64,000 nucleotides of DNA. Source: Vibrio gallaecicus (lineage in GTDB: Bacteria > Pseudomonadota > Gammaproteobacteria > Enterobacterales > Vibrionaceae). The stretch covers positions 1,178,001-1,242,000 of the forward strand of contig NZ_AP025491.1 of NCBI RefSeq assembly GCF_024347495.1, given 5' to 3'. Positions 55,035 to 64,000 of this stretch are shown in pieces. Both the position numbers and the translations under genes were made by a program. Every line of letters starts with the position of its first letter. Within the stretch, counting starts at the first letter, position 1. The notes beneath the pieces are model-generated. The model ran no database searches and had not been told where the DNA came from. It was given only the letters and a program-made list of their open reading frames with translations.

Positions 55035-55343
55035 ATGAAAACGCCTTGTAAAGCAGCATGTAAAAATGAGGGTGGTATTTGCAGTGGCTGCCACCGAACA
55101 ATCAACGAGATTATGGGTTGGGGCAAACTTTCTGATAATGATAGAAAGATAATTATGGACAAGTTAGACGGTACAAGTACAACACACACTTGCCCGCAAT
55201 GTGAAAAATCCGCGCAATGTGACATTAGTATGGGTAAAGAAACTTGCTGGTGCTTTGAGCTTGAAAAAAGAGACACAAGCTCTGTCCCTAAAGCTGGCTT
55301 ATGCATGTGTAGAAACTGCCTGACGGCATTACCAGTTGAATAA
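55035..55343 (+). CDS. DUF1289 plus cysteine-rich CWC domain fusion
   Basis: A 102-residue cysteine-rich protein made of two parts. Residues 1-45 match DUF1289 (KTPCKAACKNEGGICSGCHRTINEIMGWGKLSDNDRKIIMDKL). Residues about 52-85 match the cysteine-rich CWC module (THTCPQCEKSAQCDISMGKETCWCFELE), and an extra Cys pair follows (LCMCRNC). There is no signal peptide. The in-frame ATG at 54993 is unlikely, since the start ATG 55035 begins the DUF1289 domain directly. Metal or redox binding is likely from the Cys content; the function is unknown. Convergent with the HopJ-like gene. Confidence 0.8.
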   Translation: MKTPCKAACKNEGGICSGCHRTINEIMGWGKLSDNDRKIIMDKLDGTSTTHTCPQCEKSAQCDISMGKETCWCFELEKRDTSSVPKAGLCMCRNCLTALPVE

Positions 55344-55388
55344 ATACAATATATTGATTGCCAATAGTAAGAAGATCAAACGGCTGAC

Positions 55389-55444
55389 CTTCTTACTTCT
55401 TACTTCTTACTTCTTACTTCTTACTTCTTACTTCTTACTTCTTA
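55389..55444. repeat. Tandem 7-base repeat (CTTCTTA), 8 perfect copies
   Basis: Eight exact copies of CTTCTTA between the convergent DUF1289-CWC and HopJ-like genes, beginning 46 bases after the DUF1289-CWC stop. On the minus strand the array supplies the last codon and the stop codon of the HopJ-like gene. Confidence 0.95.
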
Positions 55445-55779
55445 GCAAGAGCTTGCTGAGAAAATTGAACACCTTCCCAGCCAAATTTCATAAAGTTTCG
55501 AATATTTTGATGATCTTCATTCTCAGGAAATTCGAGCACATCTTTACGGTAAAACTGTCCAAAACAAGCCAATGTTTGGTCTACAGATAACTGCTGCAAG
55601 TTACCAAAAGCAAATATTTTGCATGACCCATTATTTTCACCAGCAAGATTCGTCACTTCACCATTTTTAAATTCACTTGGTGAAAAAGTGTAATTCGCTT
55701 CAATTACCGATATTGTTTCTTCAAATTGAATACTTTCAGGCGAGGAAATGAGTTTCGTTAAGAATGAATTAAGTTCCAT
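55435..55779 (-). CDS. HopJ-like protein (HopJ type III effector family)
   Basis: A 114-residue soluble protein that matches the HopJ family, named after a Pseudomonas effector but found widely in gammaproteobacteria without type III secretion. Visible pattern: SPESIQFEETISVIEANYTFSPSEFKNG, then LSVDQTLACFGQFYRKDVLEFPENEDHQNIRNFMKFGWEGVQF. Here, with no secretion genes around, it is most likely a cytoplasmic protein of unknown housekeeping function. The C-terminal Lys and the stop codon lie inside a 7-base repeat array. Confidence 0.85.
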   Translation of the reverse strand: MELNSFLTKLISSPESIQFEETISVIEANYTFSPSEFKNGEVTNLAGENNGSCKIFAFGNLQQLSVDQTLACFGQFYRKDVLEFPENEDHQNIRNFMKFGWEGVQFSQQALAKK

Positions 55780-55968
55780 TTAAGTGCTCCTTAGCAGTTG
55801 ATGAATCAAAGTCTACCCTGTTTCACTTTGTTAAGTAAAAGATAATTCCTTCCGTTGTAAGCCACGCTTTAAAAATTGGTTTAAGGAAATCACTATTCGC
55901 TTAGCGAATACATACCTTCAGCCAGTCTAGGTATATACTGATATAAATAATAATATGGACATTGCTAA

Positions 55969-56955
55969 ATGTTGAATGAAAATGATTGCTTACTTGGAAA
56001 CAAACCAACGCAATTAGACCTGTCAAAATGGCAACAAACCGTAGACCTAATCTCTGAAATTTATAACTCGGCATGCGGCACTATTGTTCAAATGCGTGAA
56101 GATGATTTTAATGTAGTAGTTGCCAGCAAAAATGAAGATAACTTTCTCAAAGAAGGTGACAACTGGCCACGTTCCATACAAAGCTTTTGCCGAACGATCA
56201 TTGAAACCAAGCAAGAACTTTATATACATGATGCATTGGACAATCCAGATTGGGTAAACGCGCCAGCGGTAAAAAGTGGACATGTCCAATCATATTGTGG
56301 TCTCCCCATTTATTGGCCGAGTGGAAAAGTTTTTGGCACCATCTGTGTAATCGATACTAAACCAACGGAATATAACGCAACACTTCAGGCGTTATTAACT
56401 CAGTTCTGTCTTCTGATTACCGCTGACCTAAAAATGATTTCTGATTTCAATAAGATCAAAGATCTTGCCATCACAGATGAACTCACAGGAGTGAGCAACC
56501 GAAGAGGTTTAAAAACTCTAGGGGAGCAAAAATTTAAAGATGCCCGCAGATATCAACATGCAATTGGCGTCGTATATTTAGACATCGATAACCTAAAATA
56601 CGTAAATGACAACTTTGGTCACCACGCAGGCGACCGTTGCATAGTTACTCTAGCCAAGGTGCTTCAAGATAACTGTAGAGAGAGCGATATCATCGCTCGT
56701 CTGGGTGGGGATGAATTTATCATCATTTCTTTAATTGGCTCACGGCGAGAGTTGATGTTGATGGCAAACAGAATGGAAGACAAATATAAGGAAGCAGCCA
56801 ACGCTAATGTTCAGCTCAATAATACTTCCATTAGCTTTGGTGCCAGTATTGTTGATTGCTACAGCCCCCTGTCATTCGAAACACTGTTAAGTGAAGCAGA
56901 CCAAAATATGTATCGACACAAACAAATGAAAAAAGCCAAGAAACAAACCGAATAG
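55969..56955 (+). CDS. GAF-GGDEF diguanylate cyclase
   Basis: A cytoplasmic protein of 328 residues that makes cyclic di-GMP. N-terminal GAF sensor domain (about 15-155, with CGTIVQMREDDFNVVVASKNE and VFGTICVIDTKPTEYN), a short linker, then a GGDEF domain (about 165-325) with the active-site motif GGDEF at 246-250 and an intact inhibitory I-site RESD at 237-240, so product feedback is expected. VVYLDIDNLKYVNDNFGHHAGD binds the GTP and metal. No membrane segment. The GAF ligand is unknown. The PilZ gene follows on the same strand after 165 bases, so a sender and a receiver of the same second messenger are close together. Confidence 0.9.
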   Translation: MLNENDCLLGNKPTQLDLSKWQQTVDLISEIYNSACGTIVQMREDDFNVVVASKNEDNFLKEGDNWPRSIQSFCRTIIETKQELYIHDALDNPDWVNAPAVKSGHVQSYCGLPIYWPSGKVFGTICVIDTKPTEYNATLQALLTQFCLLITADLKMISDFNKIKDLAITDELTGVSNRRGLKTLGEQKFKDARRYQHAIGVVYLDIDNLKYVNDNFGHHAGDRCIVTLAKVLQDNCRESDIIARLGGDEFIIISLIGSRRELMLMANRMEDKYKEAANANVQLNNTSISFGASIVDCYSPLSFETLLSEADQNMYRHKQMKKAKKQTE

Positions 56956-57120
56956 TTTATGCAACCACTTCTAGAAGTGGTTCTAAATTTATCAAGCCCC
57001 TAGGTAATGTCACGTTGGTTTATAAAATATGAATTAATACGCATACAAATCGGTGAAAAAACTGACATCTATAGTATTGAACGTTATATTAATCATATAC
57101 ATAATCAATATTGAAATTGA

Positions 57121-57786
57121 ATGAACTCAACTACAGATAAAAAAAACGATTTGAGTCGATACCTAAAATCAGGGATTAGAGCTGCAGCGGTTATCAACTT
57201 CGGGCCAAATGACTCAATCCCTGTTAACGGAATTTATATTGGCTGCAAACAAGAACAATACCTAATCATTGAACTCTCACAAAAGTCAGTCGAAAGTTTA
57301 ACTCTACGCAAACTCAATAATGTAGACATTGTGGTTCGAGCCGTCACAGACACAGAACTCGGACATATTGTTGCTTTTAAAACCAGTATCCTAAGCTCAA
57401 TTTCTAAACCTGCACATTTACTGTTTCTACGTCCACCAACGAACTATGCATCTAAACCGATCAGAGAGCACGAACGGTATAAAATCGATCTCGAGTGCCA
57501 AGTCCATTTCGGAACTCTTTTATTCGATGCAACTATTTTAGATTTCTCGGTTTCTGGTTGCGGGCTCTACTTTTCAGAACAGTCTGATATCGAAAACGGC
57601 ATAAAGCTCAAAGTTCAATCAGCATTAAGTGCGCACTTACCAGACGAATTAGTTTACCAAGTAGTGAGCAAAAAGAAGCATAACAAAGGATGGTTAATTG
57701 GGGTTCAATTTAAAGAACCAGTAGAAATGAATGAGAACCTCAAAAAAGAGCTTTTAGAACAGGCTTTCCTTTCCGGCTCTCTCTGA
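57121..57786 (+). CDS. PilZ-domain cyclic-di-GMP receptor
   Basis: A 221-residue soluble receptor. The N-terminal half (about 20-105) is a YcgR-N-like beta domain (AAAVINFGPNDSIPVNGIYIGC). The C-terminal PilZ domain (about 112-215) has both cyclic-di-GMP-binding motifs: RxxxR as REHERYKI (about 116-123) and DxSxxG as DFSVSGCGLYF (about 141-151). No catalytic function. In vibrios such proteins adjust motility or matrix production when cyclic di-GMP rises. It follows the GAF-GGDEF gene on the same strand and precedes convergent luxQ. Confidence 0.88.
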   Translation: MNSTTDKKNDLSRYLKSGIRAAAVINFGPNDSIPVNGIYIGCKQEQYLIIELSQKSVESLTLRKLNNVDIVVRAVTDTELGHIVAFKTSILSSISKPAHLLFLRPPTNYASKPIREHERYKIDLECQVHFGTLLFDATILDFSVSGCGLYFSEQSDIENGIKLKVQSALSAHLPDELVYQVVSKKKHNKGWLIGVQFKEPVEMNENLKKELLEQAFLSGSL

Positions 57787-57949
57787 TTTATTTGGTAAAG
57801 AAATGAAGACTCTCATGTAACTTCTTTCTATCTAAAGCGTGCTTATTAAAGCGCTAAAGCATTCGTTTAAGTAAGGCAATTATCTACGAACAGACACAAC
57901 TGCATGCTAAGTTCCCATACTTGTCACTAAAACCCGTTCAAACGATGAA

Positions 57950-60510
57950 TCAGCTATTTACGAAATGCTGTTTAAAATGAACAAAAGCTTGGTGTAGCGC
58001 CTTTTCTTTAATTGGTTTAATAATGACATAGTTTGCACCAGCGGCAAGAAAGCTTTCCCGCGTAGACTCTTGTGTGTCTGCAGTACAAGCGTAGACTGGC
58101 GTAGATATATGAAACTCTTCTCTAATACGTTTTGTTGTTTCAACTCCACCAATGTTTGGCAGTTGGTTATCCATCAAGATCAAGTCAAACGACTCCTGCT
58201 GAACTATAGCAAGAGCTTCTAACCCATCTTTGGCCCAAGTCACTCTCATCCCATACTTCTTACAAAATGCCTGGGCAATAAAAGCATTGGTGTGATTGTC
58301 TTCAACAAGAAGTACATTCAATTCAACATCAAATAACTCTTTGGTGTCTAGTTCAAAAAGACTTGGTTCCTCGGGTAAAGTTCGTGTGACATATTCCACT
58401 GGAATTTCAACAATAAACTCAGAGCCAACCCCTTTAAAGCTCTGAACTTTAATATCACCTTGCAACATATCAACAAGATTCTTTACTATCGCAAGCCCTA
58501 ACCCAGTACCGCCATACTCACGGGTAGTCGTTTCTTCTGCTTGCATGAAAGGTTCAAAGACAACATCTAACTTGCCCTCTTCTATTCCAATACCGGTATC
58601 TTTCACAGAAATAATCAAATCAGCAGTATTGGTATTAAAATCCGAGCCTAAGTCAAAAGTGACAGACACTTGCCCTTGATGAGTAAACTTGATTGCATTA
58701 CTCAAAAGATTGAACAGGATTTGATTCAAACGAACCTGATCGGTATTAATCTCAAGTTTGTCCGTAACTCGGTTCTCTAAAATTAAATGTATCTGTTTAT
58801 CTTCACAGAGAGGTCTATAAATACTATTCAGCGTACTAACGATATCTGATAGAAGGAATGCTTTTTTCTGAATGCTAAACTGCCCTTGCTCAATTTTTGA
58901 AAAGTCTAAGATATCATTCAAAACAGCCAGTAAATGTTCTGCACTATTACAAAGCATATCGACCTGTTTAATATTACTTTCGTGATCAACCGTTCGCTTG
59001 AGTAATTGTGAAATACCCAAAATACCATTCAATGGCGTGCGTATTTCGTGGCTCATTTTCGCAAGGAAATCGGCTCGAATATTGGCCAGGTTTTCCGCTT
59101 CTTTACGGGCAATATTAGTTTGTTTTTCGGCATCAATCAGTTTTGTAATGTCTTGACCTTGAACCACCACGCCTGACACATCATGTTCTACCGTTATCGC
59201 AGAAATATTCCAACGGAATACCTTAGTTCCAATAGGCACATTGATACCTGTTAGTTTAGCTCCATCTAGAACCATTTTGATATTAGGCAGCATTTCTTGT
59301 TCAAATTTCTTGGCGAACATACGTTCTTCTTCATCATTTACAGATAAAGCCATTTGAGCCGCAGGGTTCATCTCAATCAGCACACCAGATTCAGACCAAA
59401 CCAAAATCGGAGAATGTGAAAAGTTGAAAAGGTCTTGAAACTTTTGGTTTTGCTCTGCTATGCGCTCAAAAGCATCAGCAAGAGTGCAGCCAATATGATG
59501 AAATTCATAAATTTCAGAGCCTTCAAATTTTTGATGGGAATCACCTTCACTCGCGGCGCGGGTATAGTCCATCAATTTATCTAACTCTCCTGAGACCCGT
59601 CGCTGAATCCATGATCTTGCAAAAAACGACAATGAAAGAATTCCGATTACGATTACTACAATCGCTTTTCCGTAATTCTGTTCTAATTCGATAACATTAT
59701 TATTCTTTTGAACCGCTCGGATGATGAGTGGTGTTTCCACATGATTAATCGTTATAGGGACAACCGTAACAAAGTGTTCAGCAAGTTCACTTTTAGATCC
59801 ATAACGTAAGACATCTGAAATTGAGTAGCTTTCGCTCCCCTTAAAAGTTGAAGTTACAGGTTGACCGTGAGCTTCAATAATGATGTTTTCACAATTACTT
59901 CGTTGCTGGATAGATTCAGCTAATGAGAAGTTATTGTCGAGGATGACGGCTATATATAACTGCCCTAACACTTCACCAGATTCATTATCAATAATTGGAG
60001 TACGTCGAGACAGCAAATGGCGCTTACCCATATCTGTATCTAGCTTTAAAAAATGCCAATTACTGCTAAAAGCAACTTCATTGGATACATTCTCTAAACT
60101 TTTATGAGTGAATCCGTAAAACTGGGCATTGCCATCATCCCATTCAAGACCATTGTGGGTGGTGATGAAACGTAAATCTGGAGCGTGATTTGGCTCCCTT
60201 TGATCTATCCCAAAAAAGAAATAGTTCAATTCATCTTTATCGCCACTTTTAAAGTAACTGCGAAGAGTTTCATTATTCGAACTACTGTCTTGATGTATTT
60301 GCAAAACCGAAAGACGGTAATCAAACATGTTCTGAATCAAGCTAGAGGTTTGTTTAATAGTTCGGTTGGTTTCTTGCTTAATAATATTACTGCTAGTTTC
60401 ATAGTTATGAATAAGCACGCCAATAGCCATTACACCGATAACCAGTATGATAATACGAGTGATTAGTCTTGCTAGGGTGTTACGAGGCATAATGGCGTAG
60501 CTTTTTTTCA

Positions 60511-60511
<1 letters not shown>
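57950..60511 (-). CDS. luxQ: LuxQ AI-2 quorum-sensing hybrid sensor kinase/phosphatase
   Basis: A hybrid sensor of 853 residues (V. harveyi LuxQ is 859) that, with LuxP, reads AI-2 and passes phosphate to LuxU or removes it, so that at high cell density the kinase switches to phosphatase. Order: membrane segment about 15-37, periplasmic LuxP-binding double PAS-like domain about 40-280, second membrane segment about 281-300, cytoplasmic PAS domain (about 355-455), His488 in [11 protein letters not shown], HATPase ([20 protein letters not shown]), and receiver with Asp781 (LILMDNQLPNIGG). The start codon overlaps the luxP stop (TAATG), so the two are translationally coupled. Confidence 0.95.
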
Positions 60512-61629
<1,118 letters not shown>

Positions 61630-61800
61630 CTACTTTGGCTCATTTTTTTTACCTAGCACATTGTCATATCGAGGTATGACTTATGCCCATTATGTAGGAC
61701 ATATAGAAAAAATGATAGAAAATTAACATTACATTGGAACAACGTTCTGTTTTTGTTTTTTAGAGAATTTTATCAATACGACTTCATCATTTAAACGGAT

Positions 61801-61825
61801 AAAAGCCACCATTTAAGGTGGCAAT
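61801..61825 (-). terminator. Hairpin terminator after the TraF-type gene
   Basis: Stem GCCACC (61805-61810) and GGTGGC (61817-61822), 6-base loop. Read on the minus strand it is followed by TTTTATCC. Lies 75 bases past the stop codon. Confidence 0.7.
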
Positions 61826-61895
61826 ATTTATGATTGTAATGGGTGATTACTTCTCAGTAGCTGATAAGTATCGACAAGATTAGACAGTGTGCTAA

Positions 61896-63062
61896 TTAAA
61901 AAGTTAGTGCTAAGTTACCCGAAGCACCAAATTGATTATCACCAGCGTAACTTGCTGCTAAATCAAAGCTAACCACATCCCATGGGCTTATCCCGATACC
62001 TGCCGTTAATGAATCATCTAATGTATCTTCTAAATCAATCTCATAGCCAGCTCTTAACTGAGCCCAGCCCCAAGCATTGCCTTCGATGCCCAAACGGATA
62101 AATTGAGTGTCATCGTCAAGGTTTTTAAAACGCTCTTGAGCGGTTAGGTCAGCATCAGCGGCTAGAGTGAAATATTCATGAGCATACGCAAAACCAATCG
62201 TTGCTTGAGGATTTAGCTCATAAGCCCCTGTTGTACCTTGCGAAAATTTAACTTCTTGAGCAATGACATCTTTCACAGCGAAACCGACTTGATAGTTGTC
62301 TTTATACCACATGGCACCAATATCAAAGTTAAACGCGGTTTCAGACACCTCCGATTCATCATAATCTTCCAAATCAAAGTCTTTTACTCTTTGGCGGTTA
62401 GAATATGTTGTCAGCTCTTGGTATTTTGGTGAAACACCAAATGAAAACCTTTGCTCATTAATCGTGAACTCTTTTGCAAATGAAATACCAAGCTCAGCAT
62501 ATCCAAAAGCCGCCATCGCAACATATGAGTCGTTATATCGGTTCTCTACATCAACGGCAGAATTACCCGTATTGTCTGCAATTTCTTCCACCGCAATCAC
62601 TTCAACATATCCACGAGAAAATAAGTTTGTCGAAATAGCTTTGATTGGAAGTGCCACAGCGATACTCGCGCCAGCCGTCACAGCCAATGGTGAATTCCCT
62701 TGCAAGTCATCCATGTAAGCGTTCAGTTGGTCGATGTCACTTTGGGAAGGAATTTGGCCGTTGTTGATCATGTCATCATATCGATCAATAGCGTCTTGTA
62801 GGTCATCGAGGGTGGTAAGTGAATCATCTGTATCTCTTGCTGTTACCCCTATTGCAGGTAACAAAAGACCAAAATCGTCATGTTCACGAAAGTTTGCGCC
62901 AAGCGCAGGGTTATAAAAAGGAGCCACTAAGTAATCAGCGGATGCTACACCCGTATTACCCATTGCATTACCACGTCCGTCAGCCACGTGGTTTGCTGCA
63001 TTTACTGACAATGTTGTACACGCTAAGCCCACTGCCAACGTTAACTTGTTGAATTGTTTCAT
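61896..63062 (-). CDS. TraF-type outer-membrane beta-barrel protein
   Basis: A 388-residue exported protein (leader ending LSVNAANH). It matches the family annotated as conjugal transfer protein TraF: ADGRGNAMGNTGVASADYLVAPFYNPALGANFREHDDFGLLLPAIGVTARDTDDS, then many amphipathic beta strands, ending in aromatic-rich LALTF, a barrel C-terminus. Despite the name, no conjugation gene is nearby, and in vibrios the family is a chromosomal outer-membrane protein of unknown function. Divergent? no: it runs the same way as the GIY-YIG gene but is separated from it by a terminator-free gap of 68 bases. Confidence 0.8.
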   Translation of the reverse strand: MKQFNKLTLAVGLACTTLSVNAANHVADGRGNAMGNTGVASADYLVAPFYNPALGANFREHDDFGLLLPAIGVTARDTDDSLTTLDDLQDAIDRYDDMINNGQIPSQSDIDQLNAYMDDLQGNSPLAVTAGASIAVALPIKAISTNLFSRGYVEVIAVEEIADNTGNSAVDVENRYNDSYVAMAAFGYAELGISFAKEFTINEQRFSFGVSPKYQELTTYSNRQRVKDFDLEDYDESEVSETAFNFDIGAMWYKDNYQVGFAVKDVIAQEVKFSQGTTGAYELNPQATIGFAYAHEYFTLAADADLTAQERFKNLDDDTQFIRLGIEGNAWGWAQLRAGYEIDLEDTLDDSLTAGIGISPWDVVSFDLAASYAGDNQFGASGNLALTF

Positions 63063-63130
63063 ATCCGTATTAACCTTATTTTTTTATATGTCGCATAAAT
63101 AAGATTAGCACTATCAATGAAATATATGCA

Positions 63131-63442
63131 TCAATAACCACAAATAATGAGTTGCCCATCAACAAGCTGCAGTGATGTTTGCAAAGATATAATTTTCTCT
63201 TTTTTAGTTTTCGTCAGTTGCTTAATGGCATATTCCATTTTGAGAGCAATACTTTTGGATTCAACAGAGAGGTGCCATTCAAGCGTTAGAGGTCCTTTGC
63301 CTTTTAAAGCTTTTGCCCCTTTACCTGTTTGGTGTTGTTTAAAACGCCGTTCAAGGTTATTTGTCACGCCACAATACAATGCATTGTGGCAATTACGGAT
63401 TAAGTAGACGACCCAATCCGCATTATCATTAGTGGTATTCAT
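63131..63442 (-). CDS. GIY-YIG domain protein (YhbQ-like)
   Basis: A 103-residue protein that is one GIY-YIG endonuclease-type domain: WVVYLIRNCHNALYCGVTNNLERRFKQHQ with the VYL/LYCG core, the Arg of ERRF and the helix that follows, then the catalytic Glu in LKMEYAIKQL. Single-domain proteins of this type (YhbQ group) have been linked to DNA repair, but the role is unproven. It lies between the TraF-type gene and yceH on the same strand. Confidence 0.88.
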   Translation of the reverse strand: MNTTNDNADWVVYLIRNCHNALYCGVTNNLERRFKQHQTGKGAKALKGKGPLTLEWHLSVESKSIALKMEYAIKQLTKTKKEKIISLQTSLQLVDGQLIICGY

Positions 63443-63483
63443 TCAAAGAGAATATTCAAAATAAAAGATTTAACCGCTATGCA

Positions 63484-64000
63484 TTACAACAATGAATTCA
63501 CGAGTTCTTTTAGCTCACGTAACTCTTCTTTTAAGCTCGCAACTTCAGACTCTAGTTCAGCAAGCTTTTCATCATTGGCCGCCGAAGGTGCCGCCATGCC
63601 AGAAGAAAAACTGGTAGGTGCTGCACTCTCCATAGCTTCAACATCCACTTCACCACTCAGTAGATGTTGGTAACGAGACTCACGTTTACCCGCTTCACGT
63701 GGTAGCTTCACCACAAGAGCACCGGCTTCTCTTACTGAAAGCCTATCTAACACAGCCTCTACTTCTTTAACATCGCTAAACGCAGCTAAGCGGTTAGTAC
63801 GAGTACGAAGCTCTCCAGGCGTTTGAGCACCACGCAATAACATGCAACAAATGATGCCTCGCTCTTGCTCAGAGAATTGCAGATCACCAAATTCCGTATT
63901 ACAAAAACGATGTTGGTATTTGTTCACGCGGCTATTAAAGCTACTTTCATCACTCACTAAGCGGCGATTAATTAATCCATCAACGGCATCCAAAACATCA
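63484..64000 (-). CDS. yceH: YceH (DUF480/UPF0502), C-terminal part
   Basis: The C-terminal 172 residues of a DUF480 protein; the N-terminus lies beyond the right edge. It closely follows E. coli YceH: [20 protein letters not shown]-like SRVNKYQHRFCNTEFGDLQFSEQER, MLLRGAQTPGELRTRTNRLAAFSDVKEVEAVLDRL, REAGKRESRYQHLLSGEV, and a C-terminal coiled coil (KLAELESEVASLKEELRELKELVNSLL). The two winged-helix-like halves suggest nucleic-acid binding, but the function is unknown. Confidence 0.9.
   Translation of the reverse strand, partial: DVLDAVDGLINRRLVSDESSFNSRVNKYQHRFCNTEFGDLQFSEQERGIICCMLLRGAQTPGELRTRTNRLAAFSDVKEVEAVLDRLSVREAGALVVKLPREAGKRESRYQHLLSGEVDVEAMESAAPTSFSSGMAAPSAANDEKLAELESEVASLKEELRELKELVNSLL

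Noticed and set aside
55336..55590. Open frame of 84 codons that reads the CTTCTTA array as Leu/Thr/Ser/Tyr/Phe repeats
   Set aside because: It is the translation of a tandem repeat plus antisense of the HopJ-like gene.
55435..55779. Type III secreted effector suggested by the HopJ name
   Set aside because: No secretion apparatus or chaperone gene nearby, and the family is widespread in non-pathogens.
61896..63062. Conjugation system suggested by the TraF name
   Set aside because: No other transfer gene is present; the family is a chromosomal outer-membrane protein in vibrios.

Overview
The window looks like part of the second chromosome of a Vibrio, probably of the Splendidus group. The main evidence is a complete luxP-luxQ pair carrying the AI-2 ligand residues known from V. 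harveyi LuxP, together with the kbl-tdh pair, cheV, torS/torT, cti, mgsA and fdxA and an AT-rich base composition. The species and replicon are inferences from gene content; no search was run. Both ends cut a gene: pepT at the left edge and yceH at the right edge.

Layout. 0-3 kb: start of pepT, a 50-residue small protein, a Tas-type aldo/keto reductase and a SpoU-type RNA methyltransferase. 3-7.7 kb: a Fur-box-controlled iron module, with a response regulator and sensor kinase overlapping by 4 bases, then a TonB-dependent receptor with its own Fur box. 7.8-10.4 kb: the haem-motif fatty-acid cis/trans isomerase cti and a small protein. 10.5-14.8 kb: divergent torS and torT. 14.9-24.1 kb: mostly housekeeping and RNA genes (mgsA, fdxA, a flavoprotein, PPK2, an RhlE-type helicase, a PPC-domain protein, a DnaQ-type exonuclease, a lipoprotein, dbpA). 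24.3-29 kb: an orphan pseudopilin, ydhF, a secreted unknown and an M3 peptidase.

29-36.4 kb is the accessory stretch: a GNAT enzyme, an HD-GYP sensor gene broken by an internal frameshift and a lost 5' end, a two-gene operon (periplasmic SUOX-like protein and diguanylate cyclase) facing a TetR regulator, a DUF2846 lipoprotein and a zinc-ribbon membrane protein. 36.4-44.4 kb: tdh and kbl (threonine to glycine), cheV, an MFS carrier, an EamA carrier facing a LysR regulator, and ybjQ. 44.6-51.5 kb: a TPR membrane protein, two small unknowns (one HEPN-like), an MscS channel, a DUF3313 lipoprotein with a DUF3820 protein, and the Hsp70-like yegD. 51.8-64 kb: a 992-residue calcium-repeat lipoprotein, a DUF1289-CWC fusion, a HopJ-like protein, a GAF-GGDEF cyclase, a PilZ protein, luxQ and luxP, a TraF-type outer-membrane protein, a GIY-YIG protein and partial yceH.

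Three themes link the genes. First, two separate periplasmic-binding-protein/hybrid-kinase pairs (TorT-TorS and LuxP-LuxQ). Second, cyclic-di-GMP turnover and sensing (two GGDEF proteins, one broken HD-GYP protein, one PilZ protein, next to AI-2 sensing). Third, five intergenic arrays of 7- or 8-base units, all just after a stop codon and all pyrimidine-rich when read in the direction of the gene before them. The most unusual single site is the perfect 16-base inverted repeat lying exactly where the HD-GYP reading frame breaks, which fits a quasi-palindrome template-switch mutation.
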